From the NCBI RefSeq assembly GCF_900187945.1, contig NZ_FYEH01000001.1:434001-498000 (forward strand): a stretch of 64,000 nt of DNA, in the 5' to 3' direction. Below are positions 1 to 9,447 of this stretch, piece by piece. The translations under genes were made by a program, and so were the position numbers. Positions within the stretch are counted from its first letter, which is position 1; each line of letters opens with the position of its first letter. Under the pieces are notes generated by a model. The model did not search any database and was not told where the DNA came from. It saw only the letters and a list, made by a program, of their open reading frames with translations. This DNA is from Arboricoccus pini. GTDB lineage: Bacteria > Pseudomonadota > Alphaproteobacteria > Geminicoccales > Geminicoccaceae.

Positions 1-537
1 AGGTCCGAGGCTGAAGCCGCCGGCGTCACCCTCGAATTGGTCGAGGGCGGTTCGGCCACGCTCGAGCCCGGGCCGGTGCTGCTCTCGGCCGTCCTGATGG
101 GACGCTCCTTCCACTGGATGGATCGCGAGGCGACGCTGGCCCGGCTGGAAACGATGGTCGCGCCGTCGGGTGCCGTTGTCCTTTGCCAGAGCACTGCCCG
201 TGGCGGCGACTGGACAGAGGCCGTGGCAGCCGTGCGCGAGGCCTTCGCCAATGATCCGGATCATCCAAGAAAGCGAGGGCAGCATGATCATGAGGCGGTG
301 CTGGCCCGCTCGCCATTCAGCGTGATCGCGAAATTCGCAATCGAAGATGCGGACCGGGTGGATGTCGAGGACATTGTCGGCCAGGCCCTGACGATGTCCT
401 CGACCTCACCCGACAGGCTGGCGGAGCGGCGGCCCGCTTTTGAGGCGGCCATCCGGGCGGCCGTCGCCCCTTTTGTCCAAGATGGGTGCCTTGAGCGAGC
501 CCATACGTTCGAGGCGATCATCGCGCGCCGCCCCTGA
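1..537 (+). CDS. SAM-dependent methyltransferase, C-terminal part (cut by window edge)
   Basis: The reading frame is open from base 1, so the start lies outside the window; 178 residues are visible. The segment ending in Val-Glu-Gly-Gly, then Leu-x-Pro-Gly, then MGRSFHWMDR, then a hydrophobic strand (GAVVLCQ) matches the C-terminal half of class I SAM-dependent methyltransferases of the UbiE/type 11 group, after the SAM-binding glycine motif. The first in-frame start-like codon (TTG at 37) falls inside the domain and is not the real start. The substrate cannot be predicted. It precedes the sdh operon by about 145 bases and is probably a separate transcription unit. Confidence 0.75.
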   Translation, partial: RSEAEAAGVTLELVEGGSATLEPGPVLLSAVLMGRSFHWMDREATLARLETMVAPSGAVVLCQSTARGGDWTEAVAAVREAFANDPDHPRKRGQHDHEAVLARSPFSVIAKFAIEDADRVDVEDIVGQALTMSSTSPDRLAERRPAFEAAIRAAVAPFVQDGCLERAHTFEAIIARRP

Positions 538-681
538 CCCAGCCTGCCCGGCATGTGTCAGGTTGGGGACTGCGTTGCGCACAAGGGGGGTGCTACCCCT
601 GGTCGCGGCTTTGGAATTGCTCTATCTCGCGGTGCAGCAGGCCAACGCAGGAGCGGCCATTAGTCGCGGGAGCTGAACCAG
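538..681 (+). promoter_or_regulatory. Intergenic leader ahead of sdhC
   Basis: This gap separates the methyltransferase from sdhC and should carry the sdh promoter. It contains a G-run/C-run inverted repeat (AGGGG at about 584, CCCCT at about 598) that could fold as a small hairpin. No convincing -35/-10 pair stands out. A short purine-rich stretch, GGGAGC at 669-674, precedes the sdhC ATG and can serve as its ribosome binding site. Confidence 0.3.
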
Positions 682-1071
682 ATGGCAATATCCAAGAGCC
701 GCCCGCTCTCACCGCATTTGTCGGTTTATCGGTGGTATCTGACGATGGCGCTCTCGATCGCCCATCGTGCGACCGGCGTGGCGCTCTCGGCCGGTCTCGT
801 CATCATCGCCTGGTGGCTCCTGGCCCTGGCCGGTGGTGCCGGCAGCTACGATCTGGTTCAAACGGTCATGCACAGCATCCTGGGCCAGATCGTCCTCTTC
901 CTCTGGACCTTTGTCTTGTTCTTCCATGCGGCGAATGGGCTGCGTCATCTCTTTTGGGATGTTGGCTACGGCTTCGACAAAACTGTGGCCCACAAGAGCG
1001 GCATTGCCGTCATTGCCGCCGCCACGGGCCTCACGATCCTCGTGTGGCTGATCTCGTTCATCGTCGCCTGA
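682..1071 (+). CDS. sdhC: Succinate dehydrogenase cytochrome b556 subunit
   Basis: This is the larger membrane anchor of complex II, helping to bind haem b and ubiquinone in the inner membrane. The 129-residue protein begins with the family signature RPLSPHLSVYR (residues 7-17), followed by SIAHRATG (25-32), and has three hydrophobic helices. The haem-ligand region is FHAANGLRHLFWD, in which His82 is the likely axial ligand. It is first in a four-gene operon (C-D-A-B), with 12 bases to sdhD. Length and motifs are normal for the family. Confidence 0.95.
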   Translation: MAISKSRPLSPHLSVYRWYLTMALSIAHRATGVALSAGLVIIAWWLLALAGGAGSYDLVQTVMHSILGQIVLFLWTFVLFFHAANGLRHLFWDVGYGFDKTVAHKSGIAVIAAATGLTILVWLISFIVA

Positions 1072-1083
1072 AGGAACTGGCTC

Positions 1084-1467
1084 ATGGCAACAGGACGCAA
1101 CCCGCTGGCCATGCAAATGGCGCGTGGTTCCTCGCGCGAAGGCGTCGGTCACTGGAAGCTGCAACGCCTGACCTCGATTGCGAACCTTATCCTCATCGTC
1201 TGGTTCGTCATTTCGGTGCTGGCCCTCTCGAACGCCAATTATGCCGAGACGCGGGCTTGGCTCGCCGCACCTTCCAACACGATCCTTATGATCCTGCTGG
1301 TTATTTCGACCTATATCCATGCCCCCCTCGGGCTGCAGGTCGTCATCGAGGATTATGTCCATCACGAGGGGGCCAAGATGGCGGCCCTGGCCGCGATCAA
1401 GCTATTGGCCGTCGGTTTGGCCGTGGCGTCGCTGGTTGCCATCCTCAAGGTTTCGCTCGGGAGCTGA
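1084..1467 (+). CDS. sdhD: Succinate dehydrogenase hydrophobic membrane anchor subunit
   Basis: This second membrane anchor of complex II pairs with SdhC to hold haem b and the quinone site. The 127-residue protein has three transmembrane helices and the family motif HAPLGLQVVIEDYVHHEG, where His79 is the expected second haem ligand and the Asp-Tyr pair lies near the quinone pocket. An RRTxxxN-like entry (LQRLTSIANL) opens the first helix. It sits between sdhC (12-base gap) and sdhA (6 bases between stop and GTG), so translation is probably coupled. Confidence 0.93.
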   Translation: MATGRNPLAMQMARGSSREGVGHWKLQRLTSIANLILIVWFVISVLALSNANYAETRAWLAAPSNTILMILLVISTYIHAPLGLQVVIEDYVHHEGAKMAALAAIKLLAVGLAVASLVAILKVSLGS

Positions 1468-1473
1468 ACGTCC

Positions 1474-3267
1474 GTGACTAGCGCCACCTATCCGATCACT
1501 GATCATTTCTTCGACTGCATCGTCGTCGGTGCCGGCGGATCCGGCCTCAGGGCCGCCGTCGGCATGGTGGAGGCGGGTCTGAACGTCGCCTGCATCAGCA
1601 AGGTCTATCCCACCCGCTCGCATACTGTGGCGGCCCAGGGCGGCATCAATGCCGCGCTTGGCAACATGAACGAGGATAGCTGGCGCTTTCACATGTACGA
1701 CACCGTTAAGGGGTCGGACTGGCTAGGCGACCAGGATGCGATCGAGTACATGACGAAGGCCGCCCCGGCCGCCGTCTACGAGCTCGAGCATTATGGCGTG
1801 CCGTTCTCCCGGACCGAGGAAGGCAAGATCTACCAGCGCGCCTTCGGCGGTCAGTCGGTCAATTTCGGCAAGGGCCAGGCCTATCGCACCTGCGCTGCCG
1901 CCGATCGTACCGGCCATGTGATCCTGCACACGCTCTTCCAGCAGGCGCTTCACCACAAGGTGCAGTTCTTCAACGAGTATTTCGCGCTCGATCTCCTGAT
2001 GGACGAGGACGGCAGCTGCCTTGGCGTCATCGCCATGTGCATCGAGGATGGCTCGATCCATCGCTTCCGCTCGCACGAGACGGTGCTGGCGACCGGCGGC
2101 TATGGTCGCGTCTATTTCTCCTGCACCAGTGCCCATACCTGCACGGGCGACGGCAACGCCATGGTGCTTCGCGCCGGCCTGCCGCTGCAGGACATGGAGT
2201 TCGTCCAGTTCCACCCCTCTGGCATCTATGGCGCGGGCTGTCTGATCACCGAGGGGGCCCGTGGGGAAGGCGGCTACCTCACCAATTCCGAGGGCGAGCG
2301 CTTCATGGAGCGCTATGCCCCCTCCGCCAAGGACTTGGCCTCGCGCGACGTCGTCAGTCGGGCCGAGACCATCGAGATCAACGAGGGCAGGGGTGTCGGC
2401 CCCTTGAAGGATCACATCCATCTCCACCTCGAGCATCTGGATCCCAAGCTCCTGCACGAGCGGCTGCCGGGCATTTCGGAGACGGCCCGGATCTTCGCTG
2501 GCGTCGACGTCACGAAGGAGCCGATCCCGATCGTGCCGACCTGCCACTATAACATGGGTGGCATCCCAACCAACTACCGGACCGAGGTGGTCACGCGCGA
2601 CGGCGACAATCCGGACAAGGTGGTGCCGGGCCTGATGGCCGTGGGCGAGGCCGCCTGTACTTCCGTACATGGCGCTAACCGCTTGGGCGGCAATTCCCTC
2701 ATCGATCTCGTCGTCTTCGGGCGGGCCGCCGCCCACCGGGCGGCGGAGCTGGTGACACCCGGCGCCTCGCACAAGCCTTTGCCCAAGGATGCGGGGGAAG
2801 CCTCGGTCGCCCGTGTCGATCGCGTGCTGCACAACAAAGGCAGTCTTTCGAACGGCGAGATTCGCTTGAGCATGCAGCGTACGATGCAGCGTTATGCCAG
2901 CGTATTTCGAGACGGGCCGCAACTTGCTGAGGGCGTGAGCTCGATCGGCGAGGTGGCCAAGAGCCTGGCTGATTTGCGGACGAGCGATCAGAGCCGGATT
3001 TGGAACAGCGATCTCGTCGAATCGTTGGAATTGCAGAATTTGATGATCCAGGCCGTGGGCACGATGAATTCCGCCGCTTATCGCACCGAGAGCCGCGGCG
3101 CCCATGCGCGCGAGGATTATCCCGACCGTGACGACAAGGACTGGATGCGGCACACGCTGGCCTGGGTCGACACGTCCTTCGAGACCCGCATCAGCGACCG
3201 GCCGGTGCATATGTACACGCTATCCAATGAGGTCGAGCCGATCCCGCCGGCCAAGCGGGTCTATTGA
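1474..3267 (+). CDS. sdhA: Succinate dehydrogenase flavoprotein subunit
   Basis: This is the catalytic flavoprotein of complex II, oxidising succinate to fumarate on the cytoplasmic face in the TCA cycle. The 597-residue protein has the N-terminal FAD dinucleotide fold ([12 protein letters not shown], residues 18-29) and the covalent-FAD site [16 protein letters not shown] with His50. The active-site region [10 protein letters not shown] and the C-terminal [21 protein letters not shown] are also present. The start is GTG at 1474, 6 bases after sdhD stops. The C-terminus ([12 protein letters not shown]) is typical of the alphaproteobacterial/mitochondrial form. Full length and intact. Confidence 0.97.
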   Translation: MTSATYPITDHFFDCIVVGAGGSGLRAAVGMVEAGLNVACISKVYPTRSHTVAAQGGINAALGNMNEDSWRFHMYDTVKGSDWLGDQDAIEYMTKAAPAAVYELEHYGVPFSRTEEGKIYQRAFGGQSVNFGKGQAYRTCAAADRTGHVILHTLFQQALHHKVQFFNEYFALDLLMDEDGSCLGVIAMCIEDGSIHRFRSHETVLATGGYGRVYFSCTSAHTCTGDGNAMVLRAGLPLQDMEFVQFHPSGIYGAGCLITEGARGEGGYLTNSEGERFMERYAPSAKDLASRDVVSRAETIEINEGRGVGPLKDHIHLHLEHLDPKLLHERLPGISETARIFAGVDVTKEPIPIVPTCHYNMGGIPTNYRTEVVTRDGDNPDKVVPGLMAVGEAACTSVHGANRLGGNSLIDLVVFGRAAAHRAAELVTPGASHKPLPKDAGEASVARVDRVLHNKGSLSNGEIRLSMQRTMQRYASVFRDGPQLAEGVSSIGEVAKSLADLRTSDQSRIWNSDLVESLELQNLMIQAVGTMNSAAYRTESRGAHAREDYPDRDDKDWMRHTLAWVDTSFETRISDRPVHMYTLSNEVEPIPPAKRVY

Positions 3268-3315
3268 GGCCGATGCGCGTTCAAGGGCCGTCCTTCGTGG
3301 CAGGAGCAAGAGATC

Positions 3316-4095
3316 ATGGTTGAGTTCGCGTTGCCCAAGAACTCGCGAGTCGAGCGCGGCAAGGAGCATAAGGCGGGCCATGGCGGGACGAACCTCAAGC
3401 AGGTTCAGGTCTATCGCTACGAACCCGAGGACGGGAAGAATCCGCATGTCGACACGTTCGAGATCGATCTCGACAAGTGCGGACCGATGGTCCTGGATGC
3501 CCTGATCAAGATCAAGACCGAGATCGACAGCTCCTTGACCTTCCGCCGATCATGTCGCGAGGGGATCTGCGGCTCTTGCGCGATGAACATCGACGGCCAC
3601 AACACGCTGGCCTGCACCAAGGCTATCGGGGAGGTGAAGGGGCCGCTCAAGATCTATCCCCTGCCGCATATGCAGGTAATCAAGGATCTGGTTGTCGACT
3701 TCACCCAGTTCTGGGCGCAATACGAATCGATCCAGCCCTGGCTGCAAACCTACACGACGTCGCCGGAGAAGGAGCGCCGCCAGAGCCCTGACGACCGGCA
3801 GAAGCTGGATGGGCTTTATGAGTGCATCCTTTGCGCCTGCTGCTCGACGAGTTGTCCGTCCTACTGGTGGAACAGCGACAAATATCTGGGACCGGCTGCT
3901 CTGCTGCAGGCCTATCGCTGGATCGCTGACAGTCGCGACGAGGCCACTGGCGACCGGCTGGATGAGCTCGAAGATCCATTCAAGCTCTATCGCTGCCATA
4001 CCATCATGAACTGCACGAATTCCTGCCCGAAGGGACTAAATCCGGCCCAGGCGATCGGCAGCATCAAGCAGATGATCGCTGAGCGTAAAACCTGA
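3316..4095 (+). CDS. sdhB: Succinate dehydrogenase iron-sulfur subunit
   Basis: SdhB carries electrons from the FAD of SdhA to ubiquinone through three Fe-S clusters. The N-terminal ferredoxin domain holds the [2Fe-2S] ligands Cys80, Cys85, Cys88 and Cys100 ([13 protein letters not shown]). The C-terminal domain supplies the [4Fe-4S] set Cys170, Cys173, Cys176 ([16 protein letters not shown]) and the [3Fe-4S] set Cys180, Cys227, Cys233, with Cys237 completing the second series. It is 259 residues, a normal length, and last in the operon. The start is ATG at 3316, preceded by GGCAGGAGCAAGAGATC. An intrinsic terminator follows about 100 bases downstream. Confidence 0.96.
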   Translation: MVEFALPKNSRVERGKEHKAGHGGTNLKQVQVYRYEPEDGKNPHVDTFEIDLDKCGPMVLDALIKIKTEIDSSLTFRRSCREGICGSCAMNIDGHNTLACTKAIGEVKGPLKIYPLPHMQVIKDLVVDFTQFWAQYESIQPWLQTYTTSPEKERRQSPDDRQKLDGLYECILCACCSTSCPSYWWNSDKYLGPAALLQAYRWIADSRDEATGDRLDELEDPFKLYRCHTIMNCTNSCPKGLNPAQAIGSIKQMIAERKT

Positions 4096-4109
4096 ACAAT
4101 AGTTCAAAA

Positions 4110-4225
4110 TTGCTTGCGGGACCCGCGGCCTGCGTCTATAAGTCCCAGCCAACGAGGCATAAGCCCACACACGCAGGTCCGATCTGAGAGGGAGGCTACC
4201 TTAAGGGCAGCCTCCTTATTTTTTT
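4110..4225 (+). ncRNA. Possible small RNA or sdh trailer between sdhB and olsA
   Basis: Between sdhB and the convergent olsA lies a promoter-like pair, TTGCGG at 4114-4119 and TATAAG at 4137-4142, with a 17-base spacer. About 50 bases later comes a strong intrinsic terminator ending at 4225. A transcript from about 4149 to 4225 would be roughly 75 nt with no convincing open frame. The alternative is that this is only the 3' trailer of the sdh mRNA. I do not recognise it as a known RNA family. Confidence 0.3.
4191..4225 (+). terminator. Intrinsic terminator downstream of sdhCDAB
   Basis: GGAGGCT (4191-4197) pairs perfectly with AGCCTCC (4209-4215), and the T-rich tract TTATTTTTTT follows at 4216-4225. 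The loop contains its own palindrome, CCTTAAGG. The T-tract lies only on the plus-strand exit side, so it terminates sdh (or the putative small RNA) rather than olsA, whose stop codon overlaps the end of the tract. Confidence 0.85.
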
Positions 4226-5078
4226 ATGCGTGCGACGGCCAGTGTCCATCGATCCTGTCCTGGTCGGGCAAGCTGTCGCGCACTGGCAGCGTAGGGGGTG
4301 GGGATAGACCGTTGCCGGCAATGATCGCCTGCATCGTTTGCCGGAGATGCGGACCCAATTGCTTGCGCGCGATCGGCATGTCCGAGAGGGTCGCCGGCGA
4401 GAAGACGATCTCTGCCTCCATCCCGGGCAATTTCAGTAGCCGCCAAAGATGTGCGACCAGAGTCGCATCTCCCCACCAGGCATAGTAATCGGCGTCTCGG
4501 CCGACGATCGGCCGGCCATCCCTGAAACGGCGAAAGCAGAGCGTGATCGGCTGAATCGCGATCGTTCGGCCGACGACGCCAACCTCCGCTACGGACAGAA
4601 GCGAGGTCTTGATGGGCAGGACCGACAATCCGTCCGAGCTCGTGCCCTCGCCGAACAGGACGAGATCGTGGCCAGCCTCCAGCCTATCGGCGATCTGGTC
4701 CCGCTGCCGGCGTGCTTCGCGCCAGTGCCGGCGGACGAAGAGGGTGTCGGTCAGCTTGGCGAGCATGCCAAATAGCGGCCAGCCCGCGACCTCGGACTTG
4801 GCGATAAACGGCGCATCGAGACAGGTGGCGATGCATGGAATATCGATATAAGAGAGGTGGTTCGCGACATAGAGGGTTGGCAGCCCAGTGTATGGGCGTC
4901 CCGACCGCCGGAGCCTGATGCCCAGGATCCAAAGCGTGCTGGCGCTCCAGCCCCGCCTGATCTTGCGGCGCGCGGTCGGTCCCAGGGGGCGGGCCAAGCT
5001 GTAGATCGCCAGCAGCGCAAGAGTGATCGTGACGAAGCCGATGGCCCGACCTATTGCGCGGGGGAGGCTCTCGCGCAT
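4224..5078 (-). CDS. olsA: Lyso-ornithine lipid O-acyltransferase, PlsC family
   Basis: This is a membrane-associated acyltransferase of the PlsC/AGPAT family. It has an N-terminal hydrophobic segment (residues about 13-28), the acyl-transfer box NHLSYID (Asn73-Asp79, the HX4D motif) and a glycine-rich FGEGTSSDG box corresponding to the family's PEGTR motif. It lies 5 bases downstream of an OlsB-type N-acyltransferase on the same strand. This matches the olsB-olsA pairing in which OlsB makes lyso-ornithine lipid and OlsA adds the second acyl chain. Alone it could be a generic 1-acylglycerol-3-phosphate acyltransferase; the neighbour makes the ornithine-lipid role the better call. Confidence 0.82.
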   Translation of the reverse strand: MRESLPRAIGRAIGFVTITLALLAIYSLARPLGPTARRKIRRGWSASTLWILGIRLRRSGRPYTGLPTLYVANHLSYIDIPCIATCLDAPFIAKSEVAGWPLFGMLAKLTDTLFVRRHWREARRQRDQIADRLEAGHDLVLFGEGTSSDGLSVLPIKTSLLSVAEVGVVGRTIAIQPITLCFRRFRDGRPIVGRDADYYAWWGDATLVAHLWRLLKLPGMEAEIVFSPATLSDMPIARKQLGPHLRQTMQAIIAGNGLSPPPTLPVRDSLPDQDRIDGHWPSHA

Positions 5079-5083
5079 GGCGG

Positions 5084-5866
5084 TCAGGCGGCAGCCGTCG
5101 CTGTCAGCGACGGCTGATAATGTCGAAGATAGCGTTCGTCGATCTGCTGGGTAGGCAGAATCACGCAGACATCGATCGTGTTGAATTGTTGATCAAGAAC
5201 AGCACCTTCGCCGATCATGGCGCCGACGCGCAGATAGCCCCGCAAGAGCGGCGGCAACATGCGCTGTGCCCTGTCCGGCAGGTAATTGTCGGCGGCAAAG
5301 GGCTCATGGGCGACGCGGCATTGACTATGCGCGTGCGGCCGAAGGGGCAGCGGCGCCAGATGATGCTCGTGTAGATAGCGGATTTGCGGGGCCACTCGCG
5401 CAATGTCGGTCCCAGGCAGGCTGGCACAGCCAATCATGAGGCCGATCTCGTGTGTTTCAAGATATTCAGCGATGCCGCGCCAGAGAAGCTGCATGACCGT
5501 CCCGGTCCTGTAGGCCGCGTCGACGCATGAGCGTCCGAGTTCCAGGATCTCGCGGCGCCGCGAGGCCAGCACCGAGAGGTCATATTCCGCGGCGCTGTAG
5601 AATTCGTTGACGTCGCCGACGACGGTCCGGCGTAGCATGCGATAGCAGCCGATGACGGTTGAGCGGCCGCTCGAATGGTCGAGGACAACCAGATGGTCGG
5701 CCAACTCGTCGAATCGATCGACGTCCAGGCGGCGAGCTGCCGTCGTCGCATTAGCGACCGCACCCATCTCCTCGAAGAATACCCGGTAACGTAAAGCCTG
5801 TGCCTGCCGGAGTTCGCTCGCACTCTCGGCCAGCCGCACTTCGAGATTCGTGGTCGAAGTCGTCAT
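5084..5866 (-). CDS. olsB: Ornithine-acyl-ACP N-acyltransferase
   Basis: OlsB transfers a 3-hydroxyacyl chain from acyl carrier protein to the amino group of ornithine, the first step of phosphate-free ornithine-lipid synthesis. The 260-residue protein has the GNAT-like OlsB layout: ALRYRVFFEEMGA near residues 25-37, DRFDELADHLVVLD, a GCYRMLR strand, then ELGRSCVDAAYR and WRGIAEYL, which match the family core. The C-terminal part reads LPPLLRGYLRVGAMIGEGA, also characteristic. It is the first gene of a two-gene operon with olsA. The start is ATG at 5866. Confidence 0.88.
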   Translation of the reverse strand: MTTSTTNLEVRLAESASELRQAQALRYRVFFEEMGAVANATTAARRLDVDRFDELADHLVVLDHSSGRSTVIGCYRMLRRTVVGDVNEFYSAAEYDLSVLASRRREILELGRSCVDAAYRTGTVMQLLWRGIAEYLETHEIGLMIGCASLPGTDIARVAPQIRYLHEHHLAPLPLRPHAHSQCRVAHEPFAADNYLPDRAQRMLPPLLRGYLRVGAMIGEGAVLDQQFNTIDVCVILPTQQIDERYLRHYQPSLTATAAA

Positions 5867-6120
5867 GGCGCTTCCTGTCGACGCTCATGGTAGGGCGCGG
5901 TCATCATCCCGCTTATCGAGGTCCTCTTTATCCCCGCTAGACGAGAAGTCCTCGCTCGCGAGCGCTGCTTAAGGACTCTCAACGGCCGCTTCTCGACGGC
6001 AGCATGACGATTTTATGATGGTGCCTCCATGAAGCGAGCGCTGCAAGCACATGTCACCCAAGGTTGACCCTGCGGCCCCGTTGGAGTGAGATACTTGCAT
6101 GGCCAAGGAGGGGATCGGTG

Positions 6121-6639
6121 ATGTGGCGGGCTACCGCACCCACGAGCGATCTAGTGATTAGGCGAGCGCGGGCGCTCGACGCCGCTGCCTTGGCACAGGT
6201 CCAGGTGCAGAGCTGGCGCGAGACCTATAATGGTTTGATGCCGCAAAACTTCCTGGATGGCCTGTCGGTGACGGCGCACGAACGGCAATGGCGCCGTTCG
6301 CTCGGTGCTCGGGGCTGGGCCTTCATCGCCGTCTGGCAAGGGCAGATCGTGGGGCTTGCGAGCGGTGGCCGCTGCCGGGCCAGCAAGATCTTCAGCGGTG
6401 AACTCTACGTTCTATATCTGCTCCGTAGCGTCCAGGGGCGGGGAATAGGCCGTGCCCTTTTCGACGCGACGCACTTCGAGTTGGCGAGGCGTGGCTATGC
6501 CGACATGATGATCACGGTCCTGGCCGACAATCCGGCGCGAGGCTTCTACGAGCATCTGGGCGGCGAACTGGTCGGGGAAACCCAGTGCATGATCGGCGGC
6601 ACCACGCTCCGGGAAGTCGCCTATGGCTGGCCAGCCTGA
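6121..6639 (+). CDS. GNAT-family N-acetyltransferase
   Basis: This is a single-domain acetyl-CoA-dependent N-acetyltransferase of 172 residues. It begins LVIRRARALDAAALAQVQVQ and carries the acetyl-CoA loop VQGRGIGRALF (the Q/RxxGxG/A pattern), followed by VLADNPARGFYEHLGGELVG, the usual GNAT C-terminal motif B. An upstream in-frame TTG exists at 6064. ATG at 6121 is preferred because AAGGAGG (6105-6111) lies 9 bases before it, although GTG at 6118 would also fit. The acceptor substrate cannot be read from sequence. It stands alone, divergent from olsB. Confidence 0.8.
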   Translation: MWRATAPTSDLVIRRARALDAAALAQVQVQSWRETYNGLMPQNFLDGLSVTAHERQWRRSLGARGWAFIAVWQGQIVGLASGGRCRASKIFSGELYVLYLLRSVQGRGIGRALFDATHFELARRGYADMMITVLADNPARGFYEHLGGELVGETQCMIGGTTLREVAYGWPA

Positions 6640-6659
6640 GCAAGGCATCCCGACGAATT

Positions 6660-7670
6660 TCAGCCACTGTAGCTAAAGCGCCACTCCATGCGGTGGCGAT
6701 AAATTTCGCCTGGCCGAAGGATGGCGTCTGGAAACTCTGGATGGTTGGGCGCATCGGGAAAGCGTTCGGTCTCAAGGCAAAACCCGCTGCGTGCGCCATA
6801 ATGGCTGCCACCGCGTCCAGGAACGTCCAACATCAATCCGGCATAGACCTGAACCCCGGGCTGATCAGCCCACACTTCGAGCGACCGCTTGCTGGCCGGG
6901 TCGCGCAGCAGCGCCACGGGGCGAAGGCCTTCACCGCTGACGACGAAGCAATGGTCCAGATTGGGCGGCCCCGCATGGTCGAGTGGACGAATGGTCTGGA
7001 AGTCGAAGGCCGTGCCGCTCACGGGTAGAATGCGTCCAGAGGGAATACCCTCGGCGTCCACCTCGACATAGCGATCGGACCATAGTTTCAGTTCATGATG
7101 ATTGATCGCACCTTCCCCTGCCAGATTCCAATAGGCGTGATTGGCGATGTTGATGGGAGTGGGCGCGTCACACGTCGCCTCGATGTCGATTCGCACCACG
7201 TCCGCATCGTCCAGGCTGTAGGTGCAGCCGATCCGACAGGTGCCCGGATAGCCGGCGTCGCCGTCCGGCGAGAGCAGACGGAGATGCGCCGCGTTCGCCG
7301 CCGAGTCGATCTCGATGGTCCAATGCTTGTGGCTGAAGCCCAACACGCCACCGCCATGGAGATGGTGCCGGCCTCCCTCGTTGCGCGGCAGATCGAGTTC
7401 CCGGTCGTCCAGGCGGCAGCGTCCATGCGCGATACGGTTGGCGAAGCGACCGACCGTCGCTCCGAGGCTGCCCTCTCTGATCGCGTAGTCCGATGGCGCA
7501 TCGAAGCCCAGCGCCAACTGCACGCGCTCGCTGCCTTGCGGCACGCTGAGATATTGCAGTGTGCCGCCAAACGACAGAACGCCCAGTTCAAGGCCGCGAT
7601 CATTGGTAAGAAGGGCACGCTGCACCTGCAACCCCTGCACGGTTCCAGCGTTCTCAAGCGTGACGGGCAT
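6660..7670 (-). CDS. galM: Aldose 1-epimerase (mutarotase)
   Basis: GalM interconverts the alpha and beta anomers of aldoses such as galactose and glucose. The 336-residue protein shows the family order: FGGTLQYLSVP, then GRFANRIAHGRCRLD (around residues 75-90), the HHLHGGGVLGFSHKHW segment with the substrate-binding His, NIANHAYWNLAG with the catalytic His, and a C-terminal ARSGFCLETERFPDAPNHPEF carrying the catalytic Glu. The frame stays open for another 103 codons upstream but would run across the opgG start. ATG at 7670 matches the family N-terminus. It is divergent from opgG; any link to glucan metabolism is only positional. Confidence 0.93.
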   Translation of the reverse strand: MPVTLENAGTVQGLQVQRALLTNDRGLELGVLSFGGTLQYLSVPQGSERVQLALGFDAPSDYAIREGSLGATVGRFANRIAHGRCRLDDRELDLPRNEGGRHHLHGGGVLGFSHKHWTIEIDSAANAAHLRLLSPDGDAGYPGTCRIGCTYSLDDADVVRIDIEATCDAPTPINIANHAYWNLAGEGAINHHELKLWSDRYVEVDAEGIPSGRILPVSGTAFDFQTIRPLDHAGPPNLDHCFVVSGEGLRPVALLRDPASKRSLEVWADQPGVQVYAGLMLDVPGRGGSHYGARSGFCLETERFPDAPNHPEFPDAILRPGEIYRHRMEWRFSYSG

Positions 7671-7843
7671 GGGCTTTCCAGGCTTGAAGCGGCAAATGAC
7701 GAATGACGAATGTAGCAAGGCCCGGCCCGAGCCTGAAGAGCGACTTGGGTGGGGCACGGCTCTTGCCGCTCGATCGTGGATGATTATGGTCCGGTTCGTC
7801 GATGCCGAAAGGATGTAGATTGAACCGGGAGTTGAATAACGCG

Positions 7844-9445
7844 ATGCCGGAGAACCGCCTGACACGCCGCGCGATGGCCCGCGCCGGACTGGGCCTGCTG
7901 GGTGGGGTACCGCTTGTTGCGAGAGGCCGAGATGCGAGCGCGCAGGACCAACAGGCGCCCTCGGCCAACGAACAGGCATCCCCGGATCCGTTCGCCCCGA
8001 AACCCTTCTCGTTCGAACGCCTTATCGATCAGACGCGTGACCTTGCCAAGGCCGACTATGTGGCGCCGTCGGATCTGCCGGCTGCGCTGACCGCCCTCGA
8101 CCACGAGGCTTATAGTAAGCTTCGCTTCAGGCCCGAGGCCGAAATCTGGGCTAATTCGCCGGCCTACCGGCTCAGGCTCTTCATGCCTGGGGGCCCCTAC
8201 AAGTCGGCGGTGCGAATCAATCTTGTCAGTGACGGCATGGCGCGGCCGATCCGGCTCGACCCTGTCATGTTCGACTTGAGCAGCCTCGACAGCCCGGTCG
8301 ATCTGCCACCGGAGCTTGGCTTTGCCGGCTTTAGGGTAGTCTATCCCTTCGAACGGCCAGACGCCTTCAGCGAGCTCCTTACCTTTCTGGGCTTCAGCTA
8401 TTTCCGGGCACTGGGGCGGGGCACGAATTTTGGCACCTCCGCGCGTGGTTTGGCCTTGAACACAGGCTTGGGACGGCCGGAGGAATTTCCGGTTTTCCGC
8501 GAGTTCTGGCTCCAGGAACCCAGCCAGGCGAGCGATCCGTTGACGATCTTTGCCCTCTTGGACAGCAAGAGCGTGGCCGGTGCCTTTCGCTTCGATATCG
8601 TCGTACGTGAAAATACGCGGATCTCCGTCGACGCCAATCTTTTCTTCCGGGGCGATGTCGAGCAGATCGGTGTGGCTCCGCTCACGGGTATGTTTTTCTT
8701 CGGTCCGAACGATCGAGCCGGCGTCGACGATTATCGCGAGGCTGCCTATTCTGCGAGTGGGCTTTTGCATTGGGCGGGCTCGGGTGAGGTGCTTTGGCGT
8801 CCCTTCGTCAACCCCAGCGACCTGCGGATGAGCGTGTTTGCGGATGAAAATCCGCGTGGCTTCGGCATGGCCCAGCGACCTCGCGATCCCAAGGCTTATG
8901 AGGACGTCGAAAGTGGCTTTCATCTCAAGCCCGATGTCTGGGTCGAGCCGCGGGGTACCTGGGGCAAGGGTTCGGTCCGGCTGATCGAGATCCCCACCCA
9001 GGATGAGAACAACCAGAATATCGTGGCTTTCTGGACGCCGGCCGATCCTGTGAAGGCAGGCCAGGAGGTGCGCATGTCCTATGCGCTCGTCTGGTCGCTG
9101 CCACCCGCGATCGCGCCCGGCCTGGCCACAGTAGCAACGACACGGATCGGTGACGCGCGTCGGCTGGACGGAACGCTGCGTGATGGCGTGCGGACGATTG
9201 TCATCGACTACGACGTGCCGGCCGCCGACCAGATGCCACCGCTTGACAAGGTTCAGCCCGATATCTGGATCGGCAATGGCGAGATCGAATCCACGAAGCT
9301 TGAGCTCAATCCGATCAATGGCGGTTGGCGGCTGATCATGGCAGTCCGGCCGGGCAACTCGGACGCCGTGGAAATGCGTGTCGCCCTGCAGGAGAATGAA
9401 CGTGCGCTCTCGGAAACCTGGCTCTATCGCCTGGACAAGAGCTGA
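7844..9445 (+). CDS. opgG: Glucan biosynthesis protein, periplasmic (OpgG/OpgD family)
   Basis: OpgG acts in the periplasm on the glucan backbone extruded by OpgH to make osmoregulated periplasmic glucans. The 533-residue protein begins with a twin-arginine-like leader (LTRRAMARAGLGLLGG), suggesting Tat export as reported for OpgD relatives. It then has the family core: FSFERLIDQTRDLAK, YRLRLFMPGG, FRVVYPF, GASYFRALG-like text at about 400 bases in, and FVNPSDLRMSVFADENPRGF. ATG at 7844 is chosen because it puts the twin-arginine motif near the N-terminus; an in-frame ATG at 7802 is also possible. The opgH ATG follows the stop by two bases. Confidence 0.93.
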   Translation: MPENRLTRRAMARAGLGLLGGVPLVARGRDASAQDQQAPSANEQASPDPFAPKPFSFERLIDQTRDLAKADYVAPSDLPAALTALDHEAYSKLRFRPEAEIWANSPAYRLRLFMPGGPYKSAVRINLVSDGMARPIRLDPVMFDLSSLDSPVDLPPELGFAGFRVVYPFERPDAFSELLTFLGFSYFRALGRGTNFGTSARGLALNTGLGRPEEFPVFREFWLQEPSQASDPLTIFALLDSKSVAGAFRFDIVVRENTRISVDANLFFRGDVEQIGVAPLTGMFFFGPNDRAGVDDYREAAYSASGLLHWAGSGEVLWRPFVNPSDLRMSVFADENPRGFGMAQRPRDPKAYEDVESGFHLKPDVWVEPRGTWGKGSVRLIEIPTQDENNQNIVAFWTPADPVKAGQEVRMSYALVWSLPPAIAPGLATVATTRIGDARRLDGTLRDGVRTIVIDYDVPAADQMPPLDKVQPDIWIGNGEIESTKLELNPINGGWRLIMAVRPGNSDAVEMRVALQENERALSETWLYRLDKS

Positions 9446-9447
9446 GC

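Noticed and set aside
1723-3210. Long open frame antisense to sdhA (about 495 codons)
   Set aside because: The plus strand encodes an intact SdhA with all motifs; the antisense frame has no motif or ribosome site and is a by-product of high GC.
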